From Flavobacterium sp. TAB 87 (GTDB lineage: Bacteria; Bacteroidota; Bacteroidia; Flavobacteriales; Flavobacteriaceae), in assembly GCF_001529295.1 (NCBI RefSeq), contig NZ_LLWK01000038.1:950696-1014695 (forward strand): a DNA stretch of 64,000 nt, read 5' to 3'. Under the pieces are notes generated by a model. The model saw nothing but the letters and a program-made list of their open reading frames with translations, searched no databases and was not told where the DNA came from. The translations under genes were made by a program, and so were the position numbers. Each line of letters starts with the position of its first letter. Position 1 is the stretch's first letter. Positions 17,855-27,333 of the stretch are shown here, one piece after another.

Positions 17855-18693
17855 TAATAGAATAGTTCGCACTAGTCACAGCTGTTTTCCGTGCGTTTGA
17901 TTTATTATATGAAGTTTAGATATAGATGTTGAACGGGGAAAATAGAAGGTATCATATGATTCGGATTGCAAACGAATCTTTACATCGATATGCCTAAAAA
18001 CATTCCTACTCAAAAGGTCGAAGAACTTTTAGTTTAGTACTCGTGCTCTCTAGTTTTTGTGGATATAAATATAGCTTTTATAATTGAACAAAACTTGGAA
18101 TATATTTTGCATATTTTTTAAATTGATATGCGGGTTTTAATGATTATACTAAGAATATTAGTTTTAGAGGCAGGTTCATTATTTGGTATTGTTACTAATA
18201 TTTTCCAAAGAGAATTGATAGACTTGAAAATAAATAAAATCAATAGGTATTTTTGGTTATTATAGTTATTGATAGTGGGGGGAAAGCATATGAAAATTTA
18301 TCAGATTTATAACGCAGAATAGCAATAATAAGAAATTGTATTCGCAAATGTATTTAATTAAAATATTTTTTCTATCGAATAAGCACTATTTTTTCTATAG
18401 TTTTATGTACATATTATATGACTTTTGGTGAAAAATATTAATTTTTTGTTTCATCATTAAATAATATTGTAAGTCGTCATAGTAACATTTAGATAATTAG
18501 TAAGTTAGAATATGTAAAAACATCATTTCAAATACTTTTGGTCTAAAGTAATAGACTTTTTTTTAGAGAATTTATTGTAAAATTAGATGTGATTGCACTA
18601 TTTACATAATTTCATAAATTTTTGAAGTAAAGGAAATAGTTAAAGTATTAAACTTCAAGTTAAATATTCAATAACAAATTAGAAATAGTATTA
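17855..18693. other. 839-bp gene-free, very A+T-rich stretch
   Basis: No convincing gene on either strand. It holds a small hairpin GATTCG..CGAATC (17958-17978) whose loop, GATTGCAAA, resembles the centre of the REP palindromes near 63.9 kb. A 45-codon open frame (18128-18265) has no recognisable domain. A terminator-like hairpin sits near the right end. The stretch separates the more conserved export/precursor half from the visibly more A+T-rich variable half and may be a decayed or recombined junction. Confidence 0.5.
18541..18564 (+). terminator. Candidate intrinsic terminator before fcl
   Basis: GTCTA (18541-18545) and TAGAC (18552-18556) form a 5-bp stem with a six-base loop, followed by eight Ts. 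The stem is short, so efficiency is uncertain; it would end transcripts coming from the Wzz side. Confidence 0.45.
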
Positions 18694-19656
18694 ATGAAAG
18701 TAATGATGGAAAAAGATACAAAAGTTTATATTGCAGGTCATAATGGAATGGTTGGAAGCGCCATTTGGAGAACATTAGAGGCTAAAGGTTATACAAATTT
18801 AATTGGAGCATCGAGTTCTGAATTAGACTTGAGAAATCAACTAGCGGTACAAGATTTTTTTTCAACTGAAAAGCCAAAAGTAATTATTGATGCAGCCGCT
18901 AAAGTTGGAGGCATATTAGCGAATAATAATTTCCCATATGAATTTCTTATGGAAAACATGTTAATTCAAAATAATTTAATAAATACTTCATTGCAATTGG
19001 GAATAGAGAAATTTATATTTCTAGGAAGCTCTTGTATCTATCCTAAGTTTGCACCGCAACCTTTAAGAGAAGATTATTTGCTAACAGATTCTTTGGAACC
19101 GACTAACGAGTGGTATGCCATTGCAAAAATTACAGGTGTAAAAGCTTGTCAAGCAATCCGAAAACAATTTAACAAAGATTATGTTAGTTTGATGCCTACT
19201 AATCTATACGGAATTAATGATAATTTTGATTTGAATACCTCGCATGTGTTACCTGCAATGATGCGAAAATTTCATGAGGCAAAATTGAATAATCACTCTC
19301 CCGTTACTTTGTGGGGCAGTGGAACTCCCATGCGTGAGTTTTTATTTGTTGATGATATGGCAGCGGCTGTTGTTTTTGCATTAGAGAATAAACTCCCCGA
19401 ATATTTATATAATGTTGGTACAGGGGAGGATTTGACAATTAAGGAATTAGCAGAAACAATTCAGAAAATCATCGGACACCAAGGTAAAATTATTTGGGAT
19501 AGCACGAAGCCAGATGGCACACCAAGAAAATTAATGGATATTTCTAAAATGCACGAATTGGGTTGGAAACATAAAGTGAACTTAGAAAACGGAATTCAAA
19601 AGACTTATAATTGGTTTTTGCAGAACGAAGGAAAATATAAGGAAGTTAAGATATAG
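18694..19656 (+). CDS. fcl: GDP-L-fucose synthase
   Basis: 320 residues. NADP-binding GHNGMVGSAI is near 15-24, the active site FLGSSCIYPKFAPQPL follows, and the catalytic Tyr-Lys pair is in WYAIAKITG; LRDDM-like MREFLFVDDMA comes later. It epimerises and reduces GDP-4-keto-6-deoxymannose to GDP-L-fucose, using the product of gmd immediately downstream. The start could also be the ATG four codons in (MMEKD); the first ATG is used here. Confidence 0.95.
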   Translation: MKVMMEKDTKVYIAGHNGMVGSAIWRTLEAKGYTNLIGASSSELDLRNQLAVQDFFSTEKPKVIIDAAAKVGGILANNNFPYEFLMENMLIQNNLINTSLQLGIEKFIFLGSSCIYPKFAPQPLREDYLLTDSLEPTNEWYAIAKITGVKACQAIRKQFNKDYVSLMPTNLYGINDNFDLNTSHVLPAMMRKFHEAKLNNHSPVTLWGSGTPMREFLFVDDMAAAVVFALENKLPEYLYNVGTGEDLTIKELAETIQKIIGHQGKIIWDSTKPDGTPRKLMDISKMHELGWKHKVNLENGIQKTYNWFLQNEGKYKEVKI

Positions 19657-19722
19657 AGGAAGTAATTAAGAATAGTCCTTATTTCCATAAAAAAATTTTA
19701 AATATCTCCTAATTCAAAACAT

Positions 19723-20805
19723 ATGAACACACAAAAAATAGCTTTAGTTACTGGAATTACTGGTCAAGATGGGTCTTATTTGGCAGAATTATTACTAGAA
19801 AAGGGATATGAAGTACATGGGATTAAACGAAGAGCATCTTCTTTTAATACGCAACGTATAGACCATATTTATCAAGATCAGCATGAAGCGCATGTCAATT
19901 TTAAATTGCATTATGGTGATTTGACCGATTCCACCAATATTATACGAATAATTCAGGAAGTACAACCCGACGAAATTTATAATTTAGGTGCAATGTCTCA
20001 TGTTAAGGTATCCTTTGATTCTCCAGAATACGTTGCAAATGTAGACGGAATAGGTACCTTAAGAATCCTAGAAGCGGTACGAATACTAGGTTTAGAAAAA
20101 AAGACTAGAATATATCAAGCTTCTACATCAGAATTGTACGGAGGTTTGGCTGAAAATAAAAATGCTAAAGGGTTCTATGATGAAAACTCTCCATTTTATC
20201 CAAGATCACCTTATGGAGTAGCAAAGATTTATGGATTTTGGATTACAAAAAATTACCGCGAGGCTTATAATATGTACGCTTGTAACGGTATTCTTTTTAA
20301 TCATGAATCTCCGAGACGTGGCGAAACTTTTGTAACTCGTAAAATTACGATGGCAACTGCAGCTATTGCTAAAGGAAAACAAGACTGTTTGTATCTTGGA
20401 AACTTAAATTCACAAAGAGATTGGGGTCATGCAAAAGATTATGTTGAAGCCATGTGGAGAATTTTACAACAAGATGTAGCTGAAGATTATGTAATTGCAA
20501 CTGGTGTAACAACTTATATTAGAGATTTCGTAACAATGGCTTTTGCTGAAATTGGTGTCGAATTAACTTTTGAGGGCGAAAATGAAAGTGAAATTGCTAA
20601 AATAGCAGTTTGTAATAATCCTTTGTATCAATTAGAAATTGGTAAAGTGGTTGTTCGTGTTGATCCAGAATATTACCGTCCTACAGAAGTTGATTTGCTA
20701 ATCGGTGATCCTACCAAATCTAAAACTCAATTGGGTTGGAAACCACAATATGATTTAGCAGGATTAGTTAAAGAAATGGTTGCAAGTGATTTAAAATTAT
20801 TTTAA
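19723..20805 (+). CDS. gmd: GDP-mannose 4,6-dehydratase
   Basis: 360 residues. [20 protein letters not shown] at the N-terminus, [10 protein letters not shown], the catalytic YGVAK, and [16 protein letters not shown] are diagnostic for GMD. It makes GDP-4-keto-6-deoxy-D-mannose for the neighbouring fcl. Order fcl-gmd is reversed relative to many proteobacterial loci. A 254-base A+T-rich gap without visible features follows before the nonulosonic acid block. Confidence 0.96.
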   Translation: MNTQKIALVTGITGQDGSYLAELLLEKGYEVHGIKRRASSFNTQRIDHIYQDQHEAHVNFKLHYGDLTDSTNIIRIIQEVQPDEIYNLGAMSHVKVSFDSPEYVANVDGIGTLRILEAVRILGLEKKTRIYQASTSELYGGLAENKNAKGFYDENSPFYPRSPYGVAKIYGFWITKNYREAYNMYACNGILFNHESPRRGETFVTRKITMATAAIAKGKQDCLYLGNLNSQRDWGHAKDYVEAMWRILQQDVAEDYVIATGVTTYIRDFVTMAFAEIGVELTFEGENESEIAKIAVCNNPLYQLEIGKVVVRVDPEYYRPTEVDLLIGDPTKSKTQLGWKPQYDLAGLVKEMVASDLKLF

Positions 20806-21059
20806 AAACTTGATACCATTACAATAGCCTAATTTTTTGATCAAATGAATAAAAAAAATTATTGATATTTTAATTTTTTTGAAATATTTAATTGTTTTTA
20901 AAAATCTAAGTAAAGTTAACTTTTAGTGACAAGTAACTTAAGTTATAATGATATCCGATTTACTTCATATAAACATAACTAAATAAAAATCTAAAAATTA
21001 ATAAAGATTTAGTTAGATATACAGAAAACAAACAATTTAAATTTTAACAAATAATAAAC

Positions 21060-22070
21060 ATGTTAAATAACAAAACAATTCTCATTACAGGTGGTACTGG
21101 ATCTTTAGGGAAAGCGTTAACAACACATATATTTGCAACTTATCCTTCCGTGAAGAAGTTAATTATTCTTTCTAGAGACGAGCAGAAGCAATTTCAAATG
21201 GCTCAAGAATTCCCTACTAACAAATATCCTCAAATCCGTTTTCTCTTAGGAGATGTTAGAGACGAGCAGAGGCTGATAAGAGCTTTTCAAGGCGTAGATT
21301 ATGTAATTCATGCTGCCGCTATGAAGCACGTTCATTTAGCTGAATATAATCCCGACGAATGTATAAAGACAAATATAGGTGGTGCGCAAAATGTAATTCA
21401 TGCAGCTATGCAAACTAGCGTACAAAATGTAGTCGCCTTATCAACTGATAAGGCATGTGCACCAATTAATTTGTATGGAGCAACTAAACTTACTTCTGAT
21501 AAATTATTTGTTGCTGCCAATAATATTAAAGGATCTAATCCTATAAAATTTTCAGTTGTACGCTACGGGAATGTTATGGGCTCTAATGGCTCTGTAATTC
21601 CTTTCTTTTTAAATAAAAAGAAAGAAGGAAAATTACCAATTACTGATGTTTCGATGACCCGTTTCAATATTTCGCTTCAAGGAGGCGTAGATATGGTTAT
21701 GCATGCTATTGAACATGCTTGGGGAGGAGAAATATTTATACCAAAAATACCGTCATATAAAATTACTGATGTCGCTGAAGCTGTAGCTCCTGACTGTTCT
21801 TTAGATGTAGTAGGAATTAGACCAGGTGAAAAAATTCACGAAGAAATGATTACTGCTTCTGATTCATTTTACACCTATGATTTAGGTAAGTATTATACTA
21901 TTTTGCCTTCTGTTCCTAATTTTAAATTAAACGACTATTTAGATCATTTTAACGCAAAATTAGTACAGCAAGGATTTAATTATAATTCGGGAACCAATGA
22001 TGATTGGGAAACAGTCGAGTCTTTGAGAGATTTAATTAAAGAACATGTGGACGCTAATTTTGAAGTGTAA
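21060..22070 (+). CDS. pseB: UDP-GlcNAc 4,6-dehydratase (inverting), PseB type
   Basis: 336 residues. TGGTGSLGKAL is the cofactor site, AAMKHVHLAEYNPDEC carries the active-site region, and LYGATKLTSDKL the Tyr-Lys pair. The short soluble form without membrane segments is typical of PseB/FlaA1-type enzymes, the first step of pseudaminic acid synthesis (UDP-GlcNAc to UDP-4-keto-6-deoxy-L-AltNAc). Its stop shares a base with the start of pseC, showing tight coupling. A retaining LegB-type function is less likely but not excluded. Confidence 0.92.
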   Translation: MLNNKTILITGGTGSLGKALTTHIFATYPSVKKLIILSRDEQKQFQMAQEFPTNKYPQIRFLLGDVRDEQRLIRAFQGVDYVIHAAAMKHVHLAEYNPDECIKTNIGGAQNVIHAAMQTSVQNVVALSTDKACAPINLYGATKLTSDKLFVAANNIKGSNPIKFSVVRYGNVMGSNGSVIPFFLNKKKEGKLPITDVSMTRFNISLQGGVDMVMHAIEHAWGGEIFIPKIPSYKITDVAEAVAPDCSLDVVGIRPGEKIHEEMITASDSFYTYDLGKYYTILPSVPNFKLNDYLDHFNAKLVQQGFNYNSGTNDDWETVESLRDLIKEHVDANFEV

Positions 22071-23227
22071 TGGTAAATAAAATTATTCCTTACGGACGAC
22101 AAGATATCACTCAAGATGATATTAATGCTGTAATAGAAACGTTGCAATCTGATTTTTTAACTCAAGGGCCTAAAATTAAGGAGTTTGAAGAAAAATTTGC
22201 TCAATATGTAGGCGCGACATATGCAGTAGCAGTTAATAATGCCACAGCAGGACTTCATATTGGAGTTATGGCACTTGGTTTAAAAGAAGGTGAAAGAGTA
22301 ATTACTACTCCTATTACTTTTGCTGCATCTGCTAATTGCGTGCGATTTGTTGGAGGGGAAGTTTGGTTTGCAGATATTGATCGAGAAACTTATTTATTAT
22401 CTCTTGAAAAAACAAAGGAACTTATTGAAAGTAAACCGAGAGGTTTTTTTAAAGGAATTATTCCTGTCGATTTTGCTGGCTTGCCAGTAGATTTAGAAGC
22501 TTTTAGAGAATTAGCAAATGAACATGGATTGTGGCTATTAGAAGATGCTTGCCATGCACCAGGTGGTTGGTTTTTAGATTCTAAAAAGGAGAAGCAATTT
22601 TGTGGAAATGGTGTATATGCAGATGCCGCTGTTTTTTCATTTCATCCAGTTAAACACATTGCTTGTGGAGAAGGAGGAATGGTAACCACTAATTCTGAAT
22701 ATGTTTATAAAAAGTTATTGCTTTTGCGTTCTCACGGAATCACAAAAGAAAATATGTCTGAGAATCATGGTGGTTGGTTCTACGAAATGCAAACTTTAGG
22801 GTTTAATTACAGACTTACTGATTTTCAAGCTGCTTTGGGGATTTCACAATTATCAAGAAACGAGCAAGGTGTTGCAAGAAGAAATGAAATTGCAAAGCAA
22901 TATAAAGATGCTTTTGATAGTAAAATTAAATTTCAGGCCTTAAACGATAATAGTTTAAATGCACATCATTTATTTGTGATAGAAGTTGAAGACAGAAAAG
23001 GATTATATGATTATTTACATAAAAATAATATATATGCTCAAATTCATTATATCCCTGTACATCAATTGACTTATTATAAAGGTATTGGTTATAATGATTC
23101 AGATTTAAAATACGCAGAGAATTATTATTCGAAGTGTATCAGTTTACCTATGTATCCGACATTAAGTAACGAAGAACAGGAATTTGTTATTTCATCAGTA
23201 TTTGAATTCTATGACGGAAATATCTAA
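22070..23227 (+). CDS. pseC: UDP-4-keto-6-deoxy-HexNAc aminotransferase, PseC type
   Basis: 385 residues of the DegT/DnrJ/EryC1 PLP aminotransferase family. It begins IPYGRQDITQDDINAV and has the PLP-lysine motif FHPVKHIACGEGGMV and DACHAPGG. The start MVNKIIPYGRQ and the partner PseB strongly suggest the second pseudaminic step, transfer of an amino group to C4. The gene overlaps both pseB (one base) and the next reductase (17 bases). Confidence 0.92.
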   Translation: MVNKIIPYGRQDITQDDINAVIETLQSDFLTQGPKIKEFEEKFAQYVGATYAVAVNNATAGLHIGVMALGLKEGERVITTPITFAASANCVRFVGGEVWFADIDRETYLLSLEKTKELIESKPRGFFKGIIPVDFAGLPVDLEAFRELANEHGLWLLEDACHAPGGWFLDSKKEKQFCGNGVYADAAVFSFHPVKHIACGEGGMVTTNSEYVYKKLLLLRSHGITKENMSENHGGWFYEMQTLGFNYRLTDFQAALGISQLSRNEQGVARRNEIAKQYKDAFDSKIKFQALNDNSLNAHHLFVIEVEDRKGLYDYLHKNNIYAQIHYIPVHQLTYYKGIGYNDSDLKYAENYYSKCISLPMYPTLSNEEQEFVISSVFEFYDGNI

Positions 23228-24053
23228 AATAGGACTTGGGTCGGTTCAATTCGGGTTATCTTATGGGATTTCAAATACAACTGGACAAACTTCAGAGGAA
23301 GAAGTATCTAAAATTTTTAAACTAGCTTTTAAAAATGGTATAACTATTATAGATACCGCTTCATGTTATGGTAATTCTGAAAGCGTTATTGGAAAAAATG
23401 GTGGTAATAAATTTGATATTGTTACAAAGTTTATGCCTTCTACACAGGCTATCTCTGTTATAGATCAATTCGAGCAAAGTCTTATGTGTTTAGGTATTAA
23501 TCAATTATATGGTTATTTAGCACATCGCCCATTAGAGTTGATTTCTAATAAAAATGATTGGAATGAAATACAAGTTCTTAAAAAAACAAAAAGAATAAAA
23601 AAAGTAGGATTTTCATTAAACGACCCGAAAGAATATTATCAACTGATAGAAGCTGAAATTTTCCCCGATATTATACAAGTTCCTTTTAATTATTTTGATT
23701 CTCGTTTTAAAGAAATTTTGATAGAGTTAAAAGAAAATGGTTGTGAAATTCATACCCGCTCCACTTTTATGCAGGGCTTGTTTTTTATGAATAAAAATAA
23801 TCTTTCTGATTTTTTTAAACCATTATTTACTGAATTAGATTATATTCAAAGTATAGGTAACAATGAATTGAGCTCTTCTTTGTTAAAATATGTTTTAAAA
23901 CAACCTTTTATAGATAAAGTTATTTTAGGAATTGAAAATGCTAATCAATTGGAAGAGAATATTAAAGGTTTATCATTTGCATTAGATTTAAAACCGATGT
24001 CAAAACGTTTTTCAGACGAGTTATTAATGCCTATGTATTGGCCAAAAATATAG
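23211..24053 (+). CDS. Aldo/keto reductase in the nonulosonic acid block
   Basis: Starting at the ATG at 23211 (MTEISKIGLGSVQFG) gives 280 residues; an earlier in-frame start at 23184 lies deeper inside pseC. Family marks are GLGSVQFGLSYG, the catalytic Tyr in DTASCYGNSE, the Lys in IVTKFMP and the His in YLAHRP. These NADPH enzymes reduce carbonyls. It has no role in the standard PseB-C-H-G-I-F scheme, so it probably modifies the sugar or a precursor. Reductases of this sort are often seen in Bacteroidota nonulosonic clusters, as I recall. Confidence 0.88.
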   Translation: MTEISKIGLGSVQFGLSYGISNTTGQTSEEEVSKIFKLAFKNGITIIDTASCYGNSESVIGKNGGNKFDIVTKFMPSTQAISVIDQFEQSLMCLGINQLYGYLAHRPLELISNKNDWNEIQVLKKTKRIKKVGFSLNDPKEYYQLIEAEIFPDIIQVPFNYFDSRFKEILIELKENGCEIHTRSTFMQGLFFMNKNNLSDFFKPLFTELDYIQSIGNNELSSSLLKYVLKQPFIDKVILGIENANQLEENIKGLSFALDLKPMSKRFSDELLMPMYWPKI

Positions 24054-24055
24054 TT

Positions 24056-24838
24056 ATGGTTTATACTTTTGATTTAAAGAATAAAATAATTTTGATTACA
24101 GGTGGTTATGGGTATTTAGGTAAAGCTATTACTGAAAGTCTGTTGTTTCATAAAGCTACCGTTTATGTTTTAGGGAGAGATGAAGTAAAATTTGACATAG
24201 CCTTTGAGAATAATGAGTTCCAATCTCAACTTTTTTTTGTCAACTGTGATGTATCGGATTCGGATTCTATTTCTTTTGCTTTTAAAAAAGTTTTTGAAAA
24301 AGAAGGTAAAATCGATGTAATCATTAATAACGCATTTTATAGTAAAGGACAATCTCCTGAATTGATGACAGATAATGAGTGGGAAATCGGAATTGATGGA
24401 ACATTGAATAGTGTATTTAAAAGTATTAGAAATATTATCCCCTATTTTAAAGAATCTAATGGAGGTAAAATAATTAATGTTTCTTCGATGTATGGTATTG
24501 TAGCTCCTCAATTTGATGTTTATAATGATTTCCCAGAGTTTTTAAATCCCCCACATTATGGGGCCGCAAAAGCTGGGGTTATTCAAATGACTAAATATTA
24601 TGCTTCCTATTTAGGGAAATATAATATCAAAGTAAATGCAGTAACTCCTGGACCGTTTCCTTCGAATAGTGTTCAAAAAGTAACAGGTTTTATAAAGGCT
24701 TTAGAGTCCAAAACTTGTTTAAATACAGTTGGGAAACCTGAAGATTTAGCAGGTGCTTTTGTTTTTTTAGCTTCTAATGCTTCCAATTATATAACCGGTC
24801 AAAATATTATAGTCGATGGTGGATGGACTTCAAAATAA
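24056..24838 (+). CDS. Short-chain dehydrogenase/reductase (PtmA-like)
   Basis: 260 residues from the ATG at 24056, two bases after the stop of the reductase; a TTG at 24038 would overlap it. Classic SDR marks: TGGYGYLGKAI, a NAF-type cofactor motif (INNAFYS), the active site Ser region (NVSSMYGI), HYGAAKAGV with the Tyr-Lys pair, and the end ITGQNIIVDGGW. It resembles PtmA of Campylobacter legionaminic acid loci by type and context. Its substrate is unknown; it overlaps the next gene by 23 bases. Confidence 0.87.
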   Translation: MVYTFDLKNKIILITGGYGYLGKAITESLLFHKATVYVLGRDEVKFDIAFENNEFQSQLFFVNCDVSDSDSISFAFKKVFEKEGKIDVIINNAFYSKGQSPELMTDNEWEIGIDGTLNSVFKSIRNIIPYFKESNGGKIINVSSMYGIVAPQFDVYNDFPEFLNPPHYGAAKAGVIQMTKYYASYLGKYNIKVNAVTPGPFPSNSVQKVTGFIKALESKTCLNTVGKPEDLAGAFVFLASNASNYITGQNIIVDGGWTSK

Positions 24839-25670
24839 GAAAATAGCCTTTATTATTCAGGCTCGAATGCAGTCTACTCGATTACCGGGCAAAATCTTGT
24901 TACCTATGCCATTAGGTAGTGATTTTTGCTTGTTAGACCAAATTATTATAAGTTTAAAATCATCAAAAAGAGATGCGAGTATTTATATAGCTACTTCTGA
25001 AAATGTAGAAAATGATGTACTAGAAAAAACAGCAATTGTTAATGAAGTTAACTATTTCAGAGGTTCAGAAAATGATGTGTTAAGTCGTTTTATTTCTATT
25101 ATTGAGCAGAATTTTATTGATATTGTGGTTCGATTGACAGCTGATAATCCTGTAGTTGATGTAAGTTTATTAGACGAAACTATTGATTTTCATATTAAGA
25201 ATAAAAAGGACTATACAAATACGGTTGGATTGCCTTTAGGTATGAATTTTGAAGTTATTGATGCTAATGCTTTACTGTCCTTAAAAAATAAAAATCTTAC
25301 GAGCCAAGATAAAGAACATGTGACCTTGTATCTTAAAAATTCGAGCGAGTTTACTTGCGAGTCATTCAAAATTGGATTGCAAGACAAGTATAATAATGTT
25401 CGCGTTACTATTGATTATCCTTCTGATTATTTAGTAGTGTCGAGTCTTTTCTCATTGTATTTGATGACCAAAATTCCTTTAGGATTAAGAATGATTGAGT
25501 ATGTTGTTGATAGATTTCCTTTCTTGTTTGAGTGCAATCAGTCTAATATTCAAAAAGATAACTGTAAAACATTAGAAGAAGAAATTGATGTTGCTATTCC
25601 TATTTTAGAAAAATTAGAATTAACTAGGCTTGTGAATGTTTTTAAATCTAAAATTCATGAAGGAATATAA
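24816..25670 (+). CDS. SpsF-like cytidylyltransferase, probable CMP-nonulosonate synthetase
   Basis: 284 residues from the ATG at 24816 (a GTG at 24819 is an alternative). The signature IIQARMQSTRLPGKILLP and RGSENDVLSRF, VVRLTADNPVVD are those of the SpsF/NeuA-related family found in spore coat and flagellar glycan loci. In the block it is the only candidate for activating the finished sugar to the CMP form. In some relatives SpsF is next to SpsG (PseG); that hydrolase is absent here. Confidence 0.85.
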   Translation: MVDGLQNKKIAFIIQARMQSTRLPGKILLPMPLGSDFCLLDQIIISLKSSKRDASIYIATSENVENDVLEKTAIVNEVNYFRGSENDVLSRFISIIEQNFIDIVVRLTADNPVVDVSLLDETIDFHIKNKKDYTNTVGLPLGMNFEVIDANALLSLKNKNLTSQDKEHVTLYLKNSSEFTCESFKIGLQDKYNNVRVTIDYPSDYLVVSSLFSLYLMTKIPLGLRMIEYVVDRFPFLFECNQSNIQKDNCKTLEEEIDVAIPILEKLELTRLVNVFKSKIHEGI

Positions 25671-26649
25671 AATATTAAATAGACAGCGATTTGCTGATGG
25701 AATTTACTCTATTGTGTCATTAAGGTTTGAGGATCGGATGCTTATAATGAAGTGGCGGAATGAGCAAATATATCATTTGAGACAGAATGAGCTACTTACT
25801 TTAAAAGATCAAAATGATTATTTTGCGACAGTAGTCGCAAAACTTTTTGAACAAAATGAACCAAATCAAATTTTATTTTCTTTTTTAGAAAATGATGTCT
25901 GTATTGGCTATGGTGGTTTAGTTCATATCAACTGGACTGATAAAAATGCGGAGATTTCTTTTGTTATGAATACCAGTTTAGAAAAAGATTTTTTTCAATT
26001 TCATTGGAAAAATTATCTGAGACTAATTGAGAAAGTTGCTTTCCAAGAATTAAAGTTTCATAAAATTTTCACTTATGCTTTTGATCTCAGACCGAATTTA
26101 TATAGAGCTTTAGAATCTGTAGGCTTCTCTAAAGAGGCAGTTTTAAAAGAGCATTGTTTTTTTGATGGCGAATATCACGATGTAATCATTCATTCTAAAA
26201 AAAAGAATGATAGTATAGAATTATGCTTGGCAACATTTGATGATGCACAATTATTATTTGATTGGGCAAACGACAAGCTTGTACGGCATAACTCGTTAAG
26301 CACGAAACCTATATTATTGGATACTCATCTAAAATGGTTAAGTCATAAATTGAATTCTGAATCCAAAATTTATTTATTGCGTTTTAATAAAACTTCAGTT
26401 GGGCAAATTAGATTTGATTTTATAGATGATTTTTGGTTTATTGATTATTCTATAGATGAAAAATATAGAGGTAAAGGTTTTGGAAAGATTCTAATTGAGT
26501 TAGGTATGCTAAACTTCAGACAAGGAGATACTTTTAAAGCTGTTGTCAAAAAAGAAAATATATCTTCTTTAAGAATTTTTCAGAAATTAGGTTTTGAAGG
26601 TCTTGAGGCAGATTCGGATATTATTACTTTTGTAAAAAAAATAAATTAA
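25657..26649 (+). CDS. Tandem GNAT acetyltransferase (PseH-like candidate)
   Basis: 330 residues from the ATG at 25657 (MKEYKILNRQRF), overlapping the previous gene by 14 bases. Two GNAT domains are visible. The first (about 1-185) has MKWRNEQI and CIGYGGLVHINW with a late YRALESVGFSKEAV. The second (about 190-325) has LFDWANDKLVRHNS, TSVGQIRFDF and the acetyl-CoA loop YRGKGFGKILIE. The second resembles the GNAT domain often attached to PseG hydrolases, but the hydrolase itself is missing. One domain may do the PseH step, N-acetylation of the 4-amino sugar. Confidence 0.82.
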   Translation: MKEYKILNRQRFADGIYSIVSLRFEDRMLIMKWRNEQIYHLRQNELLTLKDQNDYFATVVAKLFEQNEPNQILFSFLENDVCIGYGGLVHINWTDKNAEISFVMNTSLEKDFFQFHWKNYLRLIEKVAFQELKFHKIFTYAFDLRPNLYRALESVGFSKEAVLKEHCFFDGEYHDVIIHSKKKNDSIELCLATFDDAQLLFDWANDKLVRHNSLSTKPILLDTHLKWLSHKLNSESKIYLLRFNKTSVGQIRFDFIDDFWFIDYSIDEKYRGKGFGKILIELGMLNFRQGDTFKAVVKKENISSLRIFQKLGFEGLEADSDIITFVKKIN

Positions 26650-27333
26650 GTGAACCGATTTATAGTATTATCTGAGAAGAAATGGCATGAAGAAGTATTT
26701 TTTAATCTAAAGAAAGAATTTTCTGAAGCCAAGTGGATTCATATTTGTAAAAAAGAAGATTTTAATTATGAGAATTTATTATCGATAAATCCTGTAAAGA
26801 TATTCATACCACATTGGTCATATATTATCCCTAGCGAAATTTATGATAATTTTGATTGCATTGTTTTCCACATGACTGACTTGCCTTATGGTAGAGGAGG
26901 TAGTCCTCTGCAAAATCTAATTGTAAGAGGTCATAAATCGACTAAGATATCTGCTCTAAAGGTTCAGAAAGGTATTGATACAGGCGATATTTATATAAAG
27001 GATGATTTGAGTTTAATAGGTACTGCACAAGATATTTTTAAGAGATCTTCTGACGTGGTATATGTAATGATTGAAAAAATTATAAAAAATAATATCATTC
27101 CGATTCCACAGGTTGGTGAAGTTGTTGAATTTAAAAGAAGAAAACCTGAAGAGAGTAATTTAGAATTCTTAGAATCGTTAGAAAATGTTTTTGATTATAT
27201 CCGAATGTTAGATGCTGATGGTTATCCTAATGCTTTTCTGGAAACAGAATTTTTGAAATTTGAATTTTTTAATGCGGAATTAGATAATAAACAAAAAAGT
27301 ATAGAAGCTCATGTTAGAATCTCTAAGAAATAA
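26650..27333 (+). CDS. Formyltransferase-family protein, candidate sugar N-formyltransferase
   Basis: 227 residues starting at a GTG directly after the stop of the GNAT gene. The catalytic core of the formyltetrahydrofolate-dependent family is visible: FHMTDLPYGRGGSPLQNLI (about 73-91) with the His and the RGGSP turn, and VQKGIDTGDIYIK with the Asp. It is shorter than methionyl-tRNA formyltransferase and lacks that C-terminal domain. In a nonulosonic acid block it likely adds an N-formyl group to the sugar, as known for some pseudaminic acid derivatives. That use is inference. Confidence 0.82.
   Translation: MNRFIVLSEKKWHEEVFFNLKKEFSEAKWIHICKKEDFNYENLLSINPVKIFIPHWSYIIPSEIYDNFDCIVFHMTDLPYGRGGSPLQNLIVRGHKSTKISALKVQKGIDTGDIYIKDDLSLIGTAQDIFKRSSDVVYVMIEKIIKNNIIPIPQVGEVVEFKRRKPEESNLEFLESLENVFDYIRMLDADGYPNAFLETEFLKFEFFNAELDNKQKSIEAHVRISKK

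Noticed and set aside
18128..18265. 45-codon frame in the gene-free stretch
   Set aside because: No family, no promoter match, and composition similar to the surrounding non-coding sequence.
24170..24511. 113-codon frame on the minus strand inside the SDR gene
   Set aside because: The + strand gene has all SDR motifs; the opposite frame has no recognisable features.
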